DNA of 64,000 nucleotides from Shewanella basaltis. GTDB lineage: Bacteria > Pseudomonadota > Gammaproteobacteria > Enterobacterales > Shewanellaceae. This document shows, piece after piece, positions 53,268-63,705 of this stretch. Position 1 is the stretch's first letter. Each line of letters starts with the position of its first letter. The notes beneath the pieces are model-generated. The model worked only from the letters and a program-made list of their open reading frames with translations, was not told the origin of the DNA and made no database searches. The stretch is taken from positions 1 to 64,000 of the forward strand of contig NZ_JAKILA010000023.1 of NCBI RefSeq assembly GCF_023283885.1, read 5' to 3'. The translations under genes were made by a program, and so were the position numbers.

Positions 53268-55340
53268 ATGTCTTACCACCCATTTGGCCTATCAGTCATC
53301 GCTGCTGCGGTCTTACTTGCTTGTCATTCACCCCATGCTGTTGCCCAAACGGTTACAGAGTCAATTGATAAGGCAAATAATCAAGTTGATTTACAGCAAT
53401 CTAGTCAAAAGCAATTTCATTATCGTCAAAGTGATATTGCCTTAGGGTTAACGGGGGCGACAGTATTACCTAAAGCGCCAAATGCAAATGTTGAGTTAAT
53501 GCATCGTGGCGTGTCAGACGGTGTTGCAATCATGCAAGATGGTATTTTCTTTTCTCCGGCACCCTATTCAGGTCAAAATATTGTTTTACAGCCTAATTTA
53601 CAGCAGCAACAAAGCGTAACCTTGTCCAGCATGACAAGTGTTGTTGAAGGCTCAGAAGCTGCTTTTGGCAAGTTAGAATATCAGTCAGTCGCCATTAGTG
53701 AGAAAAAATATGCAGGCGAATTTAATCTTGAGGCGAATGACGATGCTGATTACAGCAGCGGTGTAATTATCAGCGGCACAACAAAACAATATGGCATGTT
53801 ATTGGCTGTAGATTACCAATCAGCATCGGATGAAGTGGGTTACGAGTTAAATCGCGATGCGGATGCGACCCAAAAAGACATTATGTTTAAAATTGATGCC
53901 GACAGCTTACCTGGGGCGCGAAACAAACAAACTACCGAATTTAGTTATCAGTATTCTAGTCAAGATACCGAGCAAGGCACACTTGGTTTAACCAACAATG
54001 ATTTTGAGCTAGTGCCTAATCAACGTTACGCTGCGGCCAATATTGATTTTACCGAAACTGAACGTCAACGCTATGTGTTAGCGCATAAACTTTTATTGTC
54101 GAAAACCTCGACTGTGGCAACTGATTTTTATTACCAAATCTATGCCCAAAAAACCGAAGATATGTTGTTTGTTGATGGCCAAACCATAAACAACGCTTTG
54201 CTAAGTGATATTGCCTCATTTGAAATAAATCCAAGTGCAGATGGCATGAACTTAGGCGCACTGTCGCAAGATAACGATTTTGCCGGCTTTGGTGTGCAAA
54301 CCAAAGGCGTTAGCATGTATGGTCAACATCAAGTGACCTACAGCGCTCGTTATCATACCGATAAAGCGGAAATGGCCTTAGCTGAGCAAGACTGGTTATG
54401 GGACCAAGATTTGTCGTTAACGGCTGCGGGCGATAAAGCAGCCACTTTTGTTTATAAAGATGACGCATCGGCATTTTCGTCTGCTGTTGATACTCGACTT
54501 AATTACGGCCAATGGTCTGTCAATTTAGGTTTGGGTTACGAGCATGTGAGTGTCTCGCGTAATGTGAGCGATGATTATGATTTGGTTGAATCTGATTTTT
54601 CAGATGACGGCTGGATGCCATCTGTTGAAGTTGCTTATACCACGGGGGCATGGTCTGCAGCAGTGCAAGCTAAACAAGCTTGGACAGCAGCATCAGCAGG
54701 TAACCTTGAACAAGAAGCTCAAGAAGCATTGCAATATCAATTAGCTGTGGCTTATAAACAAGATACATTGGCCATGGCCATGACGGCCTACATGCATGAT
54801 TATGATAACCAGCATGTTGGCTGTATGTTTGGTATGGTGTGCGATTACGAACAAATTACACTGCAAGAAAACATCCAAGATGTGACGGTAACAGGCATCG
54901 ACTTGTCGGCTGAATATAGCCTAATGTTTGACCGTTTTTCTATTCCGCTTAAAGCCAAATACCAATACACCCAAGCCGAAGCTGACAGTGGATATTGTTC
55001 AAATAGCAATGGCTGCTTTGACGGTGAAGCTCAATTACCTTGGGTACCTAAGCAACAATTGGCGTTAAGTTCGGGGGTGGTTGTGGGTAATGTTTCTGTG
55101 ATGGCGCAAGCGCTTTATCAGTCTGAATTAGAATATTCGGGTAATCTTGTTAACCTCGGCTCCATTGATAGCCAATGGAAAATTGACCTTGCTGCGAATT
55201 ATCAGATTACTGAGCAACATGAAGTGTATTTACGAGTTGAAAATTTATTTGACGAAACATTAGTTGCTAATAGGACTCTTGGAGGCCTTCAAGCTCAGTC
55301 AGAAATGACCACTTATGTTGGGTATCAAGCTCGTTTCTAA
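53268..55340 (+). CDS. TonB-dependent outer-membrane receptor
   Basis: A 690-residue outer-membrane protein with signal peptide (cleavage after AVAQ). A short plug-like domain (VELMHRGVSDGVAIMQDGIF, EGSEAAFGKLEYQS) is followed by a beta-barrel; the last strand region YLRVENLFDETLVANRTLGG and the terminal Phe are typical of TonB-dependent receptors. No TonB box is clear. An unusual internal Cys cluster (GCMFGMVCDY and GYCSNSNGCFDG) suggests extracellular loop disulphides. The ATG at 53268 follows CGGAG. The ligand is unknown; there is no Fur box in view. Confidence 0.82.
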   Translation: MSYHPFGLSVIAAAVLLACHSPHAVAQTVTESIDKANNQVDLQQSSQKQFHYRQSDIALGLTGATVLPKAPNANVELMHRGVSDGVAIMQDGIFFSPAPYSGQNIVLQPNLQQQQSVTLSSMTSVVEGSEAAFGKLEYQSVAISEKKYAGEFNLEANDDADYSSGVIISGTTKQYGMLLAVDYQSASDEVGYELNRDADATQKDIMFKIDADSLPGARNKQTTEFSYQYSSQDTEQGTLGLTNNDFELVPNQRYAAANIDFTETERQRYVLAHKLLLSKTSTVATDFYYQIYAQKTEDMLFVDGQTINNALLSDIASFEINPSADGMNLGALSQDNDFAGFGVQTKGVSMYGQHQVTYSARYHTDKAEMALAEQDWLWDQDLSLTAAGDKAATFVYKDDASAFSSAVDTRLNYGQWSVNLGLGYEHVSVSRNVSDDYDLVESDFSDDGWMPSVEVAYTTGAWSAAVQAKQAWTAASAGNLEQEAQEALQYQLAVAYKQDTLAMAMTAYMHDYDNQHVGCMFGMVCDYEQITLQENIQDVTVTGIDLSAEYSLMFDRFSIPLKAKYQYTQAEADSGYCSNSNGCFDGEAQLPWVPKQQLALSSGVVVGNVSVMAQALYQSELEYSGNLVNLGSIDSQWKIDLAANYQITEQHEVYLRVENLFDETLVANRTLGGLQAQSEMTTYVGYQARF

Positions 55341-55380
55341 GTGATGTTTTACTGAATTTTATTCAATAAACAAAACAATA

Positions 55381-55422
55381 ACAGCAACTCAAGCGTACTT
55401 AAACGTGAGTTGCTGTTTTTTT
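55381..55422 (+). terminator. Rho-independent terminator of the receptor gene
   Basis: ACAGCAACTCA pairs with TGAGTTGCTGT (55381-55391 and 55406-55416) and is followed by TTTTTT. Confidence 0.82.
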
Positions 55423-55749
55423 GAATGACAAAGTAGATAAAATTATTTCGATAAATATTAATGCTATAGTATGTCAAATTGACACTTTGTCGTGATGGTT
55501 TTAGGCGCTCACTTTACACCGTGAGCTCGAGTAAAATTTTGTCGCTAGACTAAGATATAGGTATGAAAACACCTATTATTTTCGTGGCGATAGTCTCATA
55601 TTTACGGTAAAATGCGCGCGACCAGCGTGATTGCGATCGCATTTTCGTATTAAATCTGCGCCAGCTCAAATGGCAAGTATTTGTTAATACTTTGTTTTTG
55701 TAGCGGAACGTGGCGCATTGTCTTTCCTTCAAACGTAGTGCTTGTGGAT
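55423..55749 (+). promoter_or_regulatory. nqr operon upstream region
   Basis: About 330 bases before nqrA. It contains two short palindromes: TGTCAAATTGACA (about 55473-55485) and GCTCAC...GTGAGC (about 55508-55527). Either could be an operator. The promoter itself cannot be fixed. The ribosome binding site before nqrA is weak. Confidence 0.35.
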
Positions 55750-57084
55750 ATGATTACAATTAAGAAAGGATTGGAACTGCCTATAGCAGGCGGACCAGAG
55801 CAAGTTATCCATAATGGCCCAGCCATTAGACACGTAGCTACTTTGGGTGAAGAGTATATTGGCTTACGTCCAACGATGAAGATCAAAGTGGGCGATAAAG
55901 TACAAAAAGGCCAGGTTCTTTTTGAAGATAAAAAGAATTTAGGCGTTAAATATACGGCTTTAGCCAGTGGTACTATATTAGAAATCAACCGAGGTGCAAG
56001 ACGTGTACTTCAATCTGTTGTTATTGCAGTAGAAGGTAACGATAGCGTTACTTTTACCCAATACGATGCGGATAAATTAGACACGTTAGATGTACAGGCT
56101 GTGCGCGACAATCTGATTGAGTCAGGTTTGTGGACGGCTATTCGTACTCGCCCTTTCAGTAAAGTACCTGCTGTAGATGCTACTGCTGCTGGTATTTTTG
56201 TTACTGCAATTGATACTCACCCTCTTGCTGCCGATCCTGTGGTAGTCATAGCTGAACATAAAGAAGATTTTGCTAATGGCCTTAAGGTATTAGCACGATT
56301 AACTGAAGGTAAAGTTTACCTATGTAAAGCGCCAGGTGCGGATATCCCTGCTGCCAATGCGCAAGTTGAAGAGTTTGCCGGCAAACACCCTGCAGGTTTA
56401 GTGGGTACACACATTCATCATGTTCTTCCTGCTTCTGCCACGCGCAGTGTATGGCATGTAGGTTATCAAGATGTGATTGCCATTGGCCAATTATTTACTC
56501 AAGGTGTGTTAAACACTGAGCGTGTAGTGGCGATTGGCGGCCCTAGAGCAAAACAACCTCGTCTAGTTCGTACTGTATTAGGTGCTAGCATGACTGAACT
56601 TACTGCTAATGAAACAGTAGGCGATGCAGTGCGTGTAGTATCTGGTTCGGTATTGGGTGGCCGTACTGCTGTTGGACCTCATGCTTATTTAGGTCGTTAT
56701 CATCAGCAAGTCAGTGTACTTGAAGAAGGTACAGAAAAAGAACTGTTTGGTTGGGCAATGCCAGGTGCGAACAAGTTCTCGATTACTCGTGCTTTCTTGG
56801 GACACTTAAGTCCATCTCGTCTGTTTAATATGACAACAAGTACTGGTGGCTCAGACCGTGCAATGGTGCCTATTGGTAGCTATGAGCGTGTGATGCCGTT
56901 AGATATTTTACCTACCATGCTACTTCGTGACCTTGTCTCTGGGGACTTTGATGGCGCAGCTCGTTTAGGCGCATTAGAGTTAGATGAAGAAGATTTGGCA
57001 TTGTGTACGTTCGTATGTCCAGGTAAGTATGACTACGCTTCATATTTACGTGATTGTCTAGATACGATCGAGAGGGAAGGCTAA
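55750..57084 (+). CDS. nqrA: Na+-translocating NADH:quinone reductase subunit A
   Basis: A 444-residue cytoplasmic-facing subunit of the sodium-pumping respiratory complex that oxidises NADH and reduces ubiquinone; NqrA carries quinone-binding elements. The start [18 protein letters not shown] is the family standard. [27 protein letters not shown] and [15 protein letters not shown] are conserved. First gene of the six-gene operon; its stop overlaps the nqrB ATG by one base (TAATG). Confidence 0.95.
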   Translation: MITIKKGLELPIAGGPEQVIHNGPAIRHVATLGEEYIGLRPTMKIKVGDKVQKGQVLFEDKKNLGVKYTALASGTILEINRGARRVLQSVVIAVEGNDSVTFTQYDADKLDTLDVQAVRDNLIESGLWTAIRTRPFSKVPAVDATAAGIFVTAIDTHPLAADPVVVIAEHKEDFANGLKVLARLTEGKVYLCKAPGADIPAANAQVEEFAGKHPAGLVGTHIHHVLPASATRSVWHVGYQDVIAIGQLFTQGVLNTERVVAIGGPRAKQPRLVRTVLGASMTELTANETVGDAVRVVSGSVLGGRTAVGPHAYLGRYHQQVSVLEEGTEKELFGWAMPGANKFSITRAFLGHLSPSRLFNMTTSTGGSDRAMVPIGSYERVMPLDILPTMLLRDLVSGDFDGAARLGALELDEEDLALCTFVCPGKYDYASYLRDCLDTIEREG

Positions 57085-58283
57085 TGAGCTTGAAAGATTT
57101 TATCGAGCGTATTGAACCGCAATTTGAAAAAGGCGGTAAGTACGAAAAGTGGTATGCCCTTTATGAAGCGGCAGCCACGGTATTTTACACTCCAGGTAAA
57201 GTGAACCATGGTTCAACCCATGTTCGCGATAACCTTGACCTAAAACGTATGATGATTACGGTTTGGGCCTGTACATTCCCAGCGATGTTTTTTGGTATGT
57301 ACAACGTAGGCTTGCAAGCACAAATTGCTTTGGCTGCCGGTTTCGGTACCCCTGACGTTTGGCAAGTTGGTTTATTTGAGTTATTAGGCGCACAACTGAC
57401 TGCAGACTCAGGCGTTGCATCCTTGATGTTCTATGGTGCTTGTTTCTTCCTACCGATATACGCTGTTACCTTTGTGGTTGGTGGTTTCTGGGAAGTGCTG
57501 TTTGCCTCTGTGCGTGGTCATGAAGTTAACGAAGGTTTCTTCGTCACCTCGGTACTGTTTGCATTAACCTTACCCGCTACGATCCCATTATGGATGGTGG
57601 CACTGGGTATTACCTTTGGTGTGGTTGTTGCAAAAGAAATCTTTGGTGGTACAGGGCGTAACTTCTTAAACCCAGCCTTAGCGGGCCGTGCATTCCTGTT
57701 CTTTGCTTACCCATTAAGCATGTCTGGCGACACCTCATGGGTTGTTGCAGATGGCTATTCTGGTGCAACAGCATTAAGCCAAGCAGCACAGGGCACATTT
57801 GATTACACTTCCAATGCAAACTGGTTAGATGCCTTTATGGGCTTTATCCCAGGTTCTGTTGGTGAAGTATCTACCTTTGCTATTTTGTTAGGTGGTTTAA
57901 TTATCATCTATACTCGCATCGCGTCATGGCGCATTGTGGGCGGCGTCATGTTAGGTATGGTTGCAATTTCTACACTGCTTAACCTTATTGGTAGCGACAG
58001 CAACCCTATGTTTGCTATGCCTTGGCACTGGCACTTAGTATTAGGTGGTTTTGCTTTTGGTATGATGTTTATGGCAACTGATCCGGTATCAGCGTCGTTC
58101 ACAAATACCGCCAAATGGGCTTACGGTTTCTTAATCGGTGCAATGGTTGTGTTTATCCGTGTGATTAACCCAGCGTTCCCTGAAGGTATGATGTTAGCTA
58201 TCCTATTTGCTAACCTATTTGCTCCTTTATTTGACCATTTCGTAGTACAGGCAAATATCAAGCGGAGGATTGCTCGTGGCTAG
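57084..58283 (+). CDS. nqrB: Na+-translocating NADH:quinone reductase subunit B
   Basis: A 399-residue membrane subunit with covalent FMN and riboflavin sites, thought to carry part of the Na+ path. The FMN-attachment motif SGAT places the flavinylated Thr at 229. About ten membrane helices follow the N-terminal cytoplasmic segment ([19 protein letters not shown]). The ATG at 57084 overlaps the nqrA stop; the stop overlaps the nqrC start by 8 bases. Flavinylation would be done by the ApbE encoded after nqrF. Confidence 0.95.
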   Translation: MSLKDFIERIEPQFEKGGKYEKWYALYEAAATVFYTPGKVNHGSTHVRDNLDLKRMMITVWACTFPAMFFGMYNVGLQAQIALAAGFGTPDVWQVGLFELLGAQLTADSGVASLMFYGACFFLPIYAVTFVVGGFWEVLFASVRGHEVNEGFFVTSVLFALTLPATIPLWMVALGITFGVVVAKEIFGGTGRNFLNPALAGRAFLFFAYPLSMSGDTSWVVADGYSGATALSQAAQGTFDYTSNANWLDAFMGFIPGSVGEVSTFAILLGGLIIIYTRIASWRIVGGVMLGMVAISTLLNLIGSDSNPMFAMPWHWHLVLGGFAFGMMFMATDPVSASFTNTAKWAYGFLIGAMVVFIRVINPAFPEGMMLAILFANLFAPLFDHFVVQANIKRRIARG

Positions 58284-59061
58284 TAATAAAGATTCGTTCG
58301 GTAGAACGCTATTTGTTGTTGTCGGCTTATGTCTTATCTGTTCTGTACTTGTATCGACTGCTGCGGTTGTTTTAAAACCAACTCAGCAAGAAAATAAGCT
58401 ACTCGATAAACAAAAGTATATTCTTGAAGCAGCAAGCCTGATCAACACCAAAGAAGGTAAAGTCACTAAGCAAGACATTCTGAGTAAGTATAACCAGTAT
58501 GTTGAAGCACGTTTAGTTGACCTAAAAACCGGTGATTTTGTTGAAGGTGATGCTAACTTATATGATCAACGTAAAGCATCGCGTGATGTGGCAACTTCGT
58601 CTATTCCTGTAAACGATATCGCTTCAATCAAACGTGTAGCTGACAAAGCCGTTGTGTACTTGGTACGTGATGATGCTGGCAAGTTAACCAGTGTTATTTT
58701 ACCGGTTCACGGTTACGGTTTATGGTCAACCATGTATGCATTTTTGGCTCTTGAAGCCGACTTAAACACGATTCAAGGCTTAGTATATTACGACCAAGCT
58801 GAAACACCGGGTTTAGGTGGTGAAGTTGAAAATCCAAAATGGAAAGCATTGTGGAAAGGTAAACAGTTATTCGATGCTCAAGGCGACTTAGCTATCAGCG
58901 TAACTAAAAATCCTGCAGTGGCTAGCTCTGTTCATGGTGTAGATGCACTTTCTGGTGCAACCTTAACCAGTAACGGTGTTCAACACTCATTGCAGTTTTG
59001 GTTAGGTAAAGAAGGCTTTGCAAGCTTTATCGCTAAAGCACGCAACGGAGGGTTAAGCTAA
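58276..59061 (+). CDS. nqrC: Na+-translocating NADH:quinone reductase subunit C
   Basis: A 261-residue subunit with one N-terminal membrane helix and a periplasmic domain holding covalent FMN at Thr229 in the SGAT motif ([13 protein letters not shown]). GTG at 58276 is preferred over TTG at 58270 because GGAGG at 58264-58268 is correctly spaced and [14 protein letters not shown] is the typical N-terminus. Its stop overlaps the nqrD ATG by one base. Confidence 0.95.
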   Translation: MASNKDSFGRTLFVVVGLCLICSVLVSTAAVVLKPTQQENKLLDKQKYILEAASLINTKEGKVTKQDILSKYNQYVEARLVDLKTGDFVEGDANLYDQRKASRDVATSSIPVNDIASIKRVADKAVVYLVRDDAGKLTSVILPVHGYGLWSTMYAFLALEADLNTIQGLVYYDQAETPGLGGEVENPKWKALWKGKQLFDAQGDLAISVTKNPAVASSVHGVDALSGATLTSNGVQHSLQFWLGKEGFASFIAKARNGGLS

Positions 59062-59693
59062 TGGCTGACGTTAAAGAACTTAAACAGGTTCTGACCGGAC
59101 CGATTATCAATAACAACCCAATTGCGTTGCAAATTTTGGGTGTGTGTAGTGCGCTTGCTGTAACCAGTAAAATGGAAACAGCTTTAGTAATGACCATTGC
59201 GTTAACCGCAGTAACAGCGTTTTCTAACCTGTTTATTTCGCTTATTCGTAATCACATTCCTAGCAGCGTGCGTATTATTGTGCAGATGACGATTATTGCC
59301 TCGTTGGTAATTGTTGTTGACCAAGTATTACAAGCTTACGCTTACAGTATTGCTAAACAGCTATCGGTATTTGTTGGTTTGATTATTACAAACTGTATCG
59401 TAATGGGTCGTGCAGAAGCTTACGCTATGAAAACCCCACCAATGATGAGTTTCATGGATGGTATCGGTAACGGTTTAGGTTACGGTGCAATTCTTTTATC
59501 AGTTGGTTTTGTGCGTGAACTATTTGGTAATGGTTCATTATTTGGCGTAGAAATCCTCAGCAAAATCTCTGACGGTGGTTGGTATCAGCCTAACGGTTTA
59601 TTACTGCTTCCACCTAGTGCGTTCTTCTTGATCGGTGGTTTGATTTGGCTGATCCGTACTTATAAGCCAGAGCAAGTTGAAGCAAAAGGGTAA
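59061..59693 (+). CDS. nqrD: Na+-translocating NADH:quinone reductase subunit D
   Basis: A 210-residue membrane subunit with six helices. It pairs with NqrE to hold an iron site in the membrane. [19 protein letters not shown] and the inverted-topology motif [17 protein letters not shown] with the conserved Cys are family features. The start codon overlaps the nqrC stop. Confidence 0.95.
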   Translation: MADVKELKQVLTGPIINNNPIALQILGVCSALAVTSKMETALVMTIALTAVTAFSNLFISLIRNHIPSSVRIIVQMTIIASLVIVVDQVLQAYAYSIAKQLSVFVGLIITNCIVMGRAEAYAMKTPPMMSFMDGIGNGLGYGAILLSVGFVRELFGNGSLFGVEILSKISDGGWYQPNGLLLLPPSAFFLIGGLIWLIRTYKPEQVEAKG

Positions 59694-59698
59694 ACGCA

Positions 59699-60307
59699 AT
59701 GGAACATTATATTAGTTTATTAATTCGCTCAGTTTTCATTGAAAACATGGCGCTAGCGTTCTTCTTAGGTATGTGTACTTTTTTAGCTGTGTCTAAAAAA
59801 GTGACAACTGCGATGGGCCTAGGTGTTGCAGTTATCGTGGTACTGGCTATTTCGGTTCCTGCTAACCAAATTATTTATCAAGGTTTACTTGCTCCTGGCG
59901 CATTAGCTTGGGCTGGTGTTCCTGATGCTGATTTGAGCTTCTTGAAGTTCATCACCTTTATCGGTGTGATTGCAGCACTTGTACAAATTTTGGAAATGGC
60001 GTTAGACAAATATTTCCCACCTTTGTACAACGCGTTAGGTATTTTCTTACCTTTGATTACCGTGAACTGTGCGATTTTTGGTGCAGTATCATTCATGGTA
60101 GAGCGTGACTACAACCTAGGCGAGAGCGTGGTATTTGGTATCGGCTCTGGTATTGGTTGGGCATTGGCAATTGTATTGCTAGCCGGTATTCGCGAAAAGA
60201 TGAAATATTCTGACGTGCCAAATGGCTTGCGTGGCTTAGGTATTACCTTTGTGACTGCTGGTCTTATGGCTCTAGGTTTCATGTCATTCTCTGGTGTTTC
60301 TCTTTAA
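59699..60307 (+). CDS. nqrE: Na+-translocating NADH:quinone reductase subunit E
   Basis: A 202-residue membrane subunit homologous to NqrD in inverted topology. [19 protein letters not shown] and [15 protein letters not shown] carry the two conserved Cys that coordinate the intramembrane iron-sulfur centre with NqrD. It starts five bases after nqrD ends. Confidence 0.95.
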   Translation: MEHYISLLIRSVFIENMALAFFLGMCTFLAVSKKVTTAMGLGVAVIVVLAISVPANQIIYQGLLAPGALAWAGVPDADLSFLKFITFIGVIAALVQILEMALDKYFPPLYNALGIFLPLITVNCAIFGAVSFMVERDYNLGESVVFGIGSGIGWALAIVLLAGIREKMKYSDVPNGLRGLGITFVTAGLMALGFMSFSGVSL

Positions 60308-60352
60308 GAGCATTGAGACGACGCATTAATTTGAACCTTTAAGGATAAGTGA

Positions 60353-61600
60353 ATGGGTATTCTTGAATCTACTCCAATAGATGTTTATCTAGGTGTGAGT
60401 ATGTTTACTGTGATGGTATTAGTGTTGGTTTTAGTGATTTTATTCGCTAAATCAAAACTAGTTGCAAGCGGTGATATCACAATTGGTATCAACGGCGACA
60501 CAGATAAAGCAATTAAAACTGGCGCAGGCGGCAAGTTACTTGGCGTATTAGCTGACAACGGTATTTTCGTATCAAGTGCGTGTGGCGGCGGTGGCTCATG
60601 TGGCCAGTGTCGTGTACACATTAAATCAGGTGGTGGCGACATTTTACCAACTGAACTTGACCACATTAGCAAGGGTGAAGCTCGTCAGGGTTGTCGTTTA
60701 TCATGTCAGGTTAACGTTAAATCTGACATGGAAATCGAACTTGACGAAGAGATCTTTGGTATTAAAAAGTGGGAGTGTGAAGTTATCTCTAACGATAACA
60801 AAGCCACTTTCATTAAAGAGCTTAAGTTGCAAATCCCTGATGGCGAATCTGTGCCTTTCCGTGCAGGTGGTTACATTCAGATTGAAGCGCCTGCTCACCA
60901 TGTTAAGTACGCAGACTTTGATGTTCCTGAGAAATATCGTGGCGACTGGGAACACTTTGGCTTCTTTAAATTAGAATCTAAAGTAGACGAAGAAACTATT
61001 CGTGCTTACTCAATGGCTAACTACCCAGAAGAGTTTGGCATTATTATGTTGAACGTGCGTATTGCTACGCCGCCTCCACGTAATTTAAGCTTGCCTTGTG
61101 GTAAAATGTCTTCATACATTTGGAGCTTAAAAGCTGGCGATAAAGTGACGATTTCTGGTCCATTTGGTGAGTTTTTCGCTAAAGATACCGATGCAGAAAT
61201 GGTCTTCGTTGGTGGTGGTGCTGGTATGGCTCCAATGCGTTCACACATTTTTGACCAATTAAAACGTCTTAAATCAAAACGTAAAATGAGCTTCTGGTAC
61301 GGTGCCCGTTCTAAGCGTGAAATGTTCTACGTTGAAGATTTTGACGGCTTAGCAGCTGAAAATGAGAACTTTAAGTGGCATGTTGCGTTATCTGATCCGC
61401 AAGCGGAAGATAACTGGACGGGTTACACAGGCTTTATTCATAACGTATTGTACGAAAATTACTTACGTGACCATGATGCCCCAGAAGATTGTGAGTTCTA
61501 CATGTGTGGACCTCCAATGATGAACGCGGCCGTGATTGGTATGTTAAAAGACTTAGGCGTTGAAGACGAAAACATCTTACTTGATGATTTCGGTGGTTAA
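60353..61600 (+). CDS. nqrF: Na+-translocating NADH:quinone reductase subunit F
   Basis: A 415-residue NADH-oxidising subunit. One N-terminal membrane helix (about residues 13-33) leads to a [2Fe-2S] domain with ligands Cys77, Cys83, Cys86 and Cys118 ([11 protein letters not shown]...LSCQ). Then come an FAD domain with [11 protein letters not shown] and an NADH domain with [13 protein letters not shown] and [10 protein letters not shown]. Length and order match NqrF. A large hairpin with a T-run follows before apbE. Confidence 0.95.
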   Translation: MGILESTPIDVYLGVSMFTVMVLVLVLVILFAKSKLVASGDITIGINGDTDKAIKTGAGGKLLGVLADNGIFVSSACGGGGSCGQCRVHIKSGGGDILPTELDHISKGEARQGCRLSCQVNVKSDMEIELDEEIFGIKKWECEVISNDNKATFIKELKLQIPDGESVPFRAGGYIQIEAPAHHVKYADFDVPEKYRGDWEHFGFFKLESKVDEETIRAYSMANYPEEFGIIMLNVRIATPPPRNLSLPCGKMSSYIWSLKAGDKVTISGPFGEFFAKDTDAEMVFVGGGAGMAPMRSHIFDQLKRLKSKRKMSFWYGARSKREMFYVEDFDGLAAENENFKWHVALSDPQAEDNWTGYTGFIHNVLYENYLRDHDAPEDCEFYMCGPPMMNAAVIGMLKDLGVEDENILLDDFGG

Positions 61601-61631
61601 TGAGTTAACTTGTTGACAAGAAAGTCATGAA

Positions 61632-61688
61632 ATTGCAGCAATGCAGACAGGGTGTGCTAACACAGGTCTGCAGGCTGCAATTTTTTTT
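61632..61688 (+). terminator. Large terminator-like hairpin between nqrF and apbE
   Basis: ATTGCAGC and GCTGCAAT form the base, and GCAGAC and GTCTGC the upper stem with inner GTGT/ACAC pairs, followed by TTTTTTTT. It looks like a Rho-independent terminator with a long bulged stem. It lies only about 25 bases before apbE, leaving little room for another promoter, so it may be partly read through. Confidence 0.6.
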
Positions 61689-61714
61689 ATTCAGACAACT
61701 AGCGTAAATTAGAC

Positions 61715-62728
61715 ATGAGCGTAAATACGATAAAGTTTTTATTTGCATCTGTATTGCTACTCGCCATAAGTGCATGTAGTTCCCCAGAATCGATTATTTC
61801 GTTATCTGGTAGTACCATGGGAACGACTTACCATATTAAAGTGGTACCCAATGAATCGATGCCAGAAGCACAATTGTTACAGGCAGAAATCGACATGGCT
61901 TTAGAAGTGGTCAACGATCAAATGTCGACATATCGCCATGATTCAGAAATATCAAAATTTAATCAATTACAGCTACAACAAAGCGTTAAGGTGTCGTCTG
62001 ATACAATTAACGTGATTAATGAAGGGATTCGCCTGTATCAAGAAACTGGCGGCGCATTGGATATTACCTTAGGCCCAGTGGTTAATTTATGGGGATTTGG
62101 ACCGGATAAACGCCCAACATCAGTCCCCACACAGTCGCAAATCGATGCAGCTAAAGCGAAAATGGGCATTAATGAGCTCGCAATAAACGGGACGACATTG
62201 ACTAAACACAATGCCGACTTATATGTAGATTTATCGTCTATTGCTAAAGGTTTTGGCGTAGATAAAATTGCCTCAATTTTAGATAAATACAATGCAAGTG
62301 GTTACCTTGTTGAGATTGGCGGCGAGATAAACGTAAAAGGTACAAAAGCCGATGGAATAGCCTGGCGTATAGCGGTAGAGCAGCCGAACGACGAAGGTCA
62401 AAGCGTGCAGCAAGTGATAGAGCCAGGTACCATGTCGATGGCGACATCAGGTGACTACCGTAACTTTTATGAAGAAAATGGCGAGCGTTTCTCACATTTA
62501 ATTGATCCGCGTAGCGGTTATCCTATAAAGCATAAACTTGCTTCTGCAACCGTGCTACACTCTAGTTGTATGACCGCAGATGGATATGCAACCGCCATGA
62601 TGGTACTGGGAACAGAAGCTTCGTTGGCGCTTGCTAAAGAGAAAGATTTAGCAATAATGCTCATCGAAAAGCAAGAGCAAGGTTTTAAGGTCTATTACAG
62701 TGATGCATTTAAAGCATATGTAAAATAG
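61715..62728 (+). CDS. apbE: FAD:protein FMN transferase (ApbE), lipoprotein
   Basis: A 337-residue periplasmic enzyme that attaches FMN to Thr of SGAT motifs in NqrB and NqrC, using FAD and Mg2+. The lipobox LLLAISAC makes it membrane-anchored. FAD-binding and catalytic segments visible are GSTMGTTYHIK, DITLGPVVNLWGFGP, DLSSIAKGFGVDKIA, VEIGGEINVKG and HLIDPRSGYPIKHK with the Mg-binding Asp of MTADGYATAMMVLG. It follows the substrate genes directly. Confidence 0.94.
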   Translation: MSVNTIKFLFASVLLLAISACSSPESIISLSGSTMGTTYHIKVVPNESMPEAQLLQAEIDMALEVVNDQMSTYRHDSEISKFNQLQLQQSVKVSSDTINVINEGIRLYQETGGALDITLGPVVNLWGFGPDKRPTSVPTQSQIDAAKAKMGINELAINGTTLTKHNADLYVDLSSIAKGFGVDKIASILDKYNASGYLVEIGGEINVKGTKADGIAWRIAVEQPNDEGQSVQQVIEPGTMSMATSGDYRNFYEENGERFSHLIDPRSGYPIKHKLASATVLHSSCMTADGYATAMMVLGTEASLALAKEKDLAIMLIEKQEQGFKVYYSDAFKAYVK

Positions 62729-62782
62729 GGTGACATAACTGATTTTACGTCAGGCCTAAAATAGAGTTGATTGGAGTAGGTT

Positions 62783-63007
62783 ATGAGTACATTTTTAGCA
62801 GCGTTTGTGGTGTTGTTAGTATTTTTCTTGTTAATGTCTGTTGGTTATATAGTGAAAAAGAAAGCGGTAGAAGGCAGCTGTGGTGGATTGGGTGTACTGG
62901 GTATTGAAAAAGCCTGTGATTGTGACGACCCATGTGATGCGCGTAAGTTGCGTATGCAAAAAGAACAAGCACGCAAAGAGATGCTGAATCAAAACCGTAT
63001 TATCTGA
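62783..63007 (+). CDS. nqrM: Na+-NQR maturation factor NqrM
   Basis: A 74-residue membrane protein with one N-terminal helix (about residues 5-25) and a Cys-rich cytoplasmic segment (SCGGLG, ACDCDDPCD). NqrM is required to build Na+-NQR, thought to deliver the iron site shared by NqrD and NqrE. It is the last gene of the nqr group, 54 bases after apbE, and a terminator follows. Confidence 0.92.
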   Translation: MSTFLAAFVVLLVFFLLMSVGYIVKKKAVEGSCGGLGVLGIEKACDCDDPCDARKLRMQKEQARKEMLNQNRII

Positions 63008-63033
63008 TTTTCCATATTGTATGTGCTTACAAT

Positions 63034-63064
63034 GTAAAGAGCCTTCATTTTGAAGGCTTTTTTA
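63034..63064 (+). terminator. Rho-independent terminator of the nqr cluster
   Basis: GCCTTCA-TTT-TGAAGGC with AAAGA before and TTTTTT after. Confidence 0.82.
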
Positions 63065-63100
63065 TTGTCGTTTTTAGTGAATGAGTTACAAAGCTTAGTT

Positions 63101-63119
63101 ATAATGATAATGGTTATCA
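63101..63119 (+). promoter_or_regulatory. Fur box upstream of the bacterioferritin pair
   Basis: ATAATGATAATGGTTATCA, close to the GATAATGATAATCATTATC consensus for ferric uptake regulator binding. It lies about 105 bases before the first bacterioferritin gene. Iron control of ferritins is well established, although direct repression is not the usual direction. Confidence 0.6.
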
Positions 63120-63222
63120 ATTGTAAGTGTGTGAAATTAAAAGGAAATTTGCCTTTTTGTCTACAGTGTTCTATCCTGTGTGTAATTGATCGAGATCAAA
63201 TTATTTAGCAAGGGACATTACT

Positions 63223-63693
63223 ATGAAAGGTCATCCTAAAGTTATCAACCAGCTTAACCGTGTGCTTACCTGCGAGTTGACAGCCATTAACCAGTATTTT
63301 TTACATGCTCGCATGTTTAAACATTGGGGTTTAGAAAAGCTCAATGAAAAAGAATATAAAAAGTCGATTCAAGACATGAAGCACGCTGATAAGTTGATTG
63401 AGCGAGTGTTGTTTCTTGAAGGCTTACCTAATTTGCAACAATTAGATAAATTACGTATTGGTGAGCATGCAGAAGAAATGCTCAGTTGTGATTTGCAAGC
63501 TGTCACCGAACAAATTGTGGTTTTACGAGAGGCTATTAAGCTGTGTGAAACCGAGCAAGATTATGTGAGCCGTGATCTGCTTGAAGATTTATTAGAAGAT
63601 GAAGAAGAACACTTAGACTGGATCGAGTCTCAGCAAGGGCTGATTGAGCAAACGGGTATTCAAAACTATCTTCAATCTCAAATTAACGACTAG
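63223..63693 (+). CDS. bfr: Bacterioferritin subunit with haem ligand but altered ferroxidase site
   Basis: A 156-residue bacterioferritin. By E. coli Bfr numbering, the haem ligand Met52 and His54 are present (QDMKHADKLIERVLF), as are Glu18, Tyr25, Glu127 and His130. However, Glu51 is Asp and Glu94 is Val, both ferroxidase ligands. So it probably binds haem but is a poor ferroxidase, and relies on the neighbouring subunit to oxidise iron. The next gene starts 12 bases downstream, so the two are cotranscribed and likely form mixed 24-mers. Confidence 0.93.
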   Translation: MKGHPKVINQLNRVLTCELTAINQYFLHARMFKHWGLEKLNEKEYKKSIQDMKHADKLIERVLFLEGLPNLQQLDKLRIGEHAEEMLSCDLQAVTEQIVVLREAIKLCETEQDYVSRDLLEDLLEDEEEHLDWIESQQGLIEQTGIQNYLQSQIND

Positions 63694-63705
63694 TAGGAAC
63701 AGATT

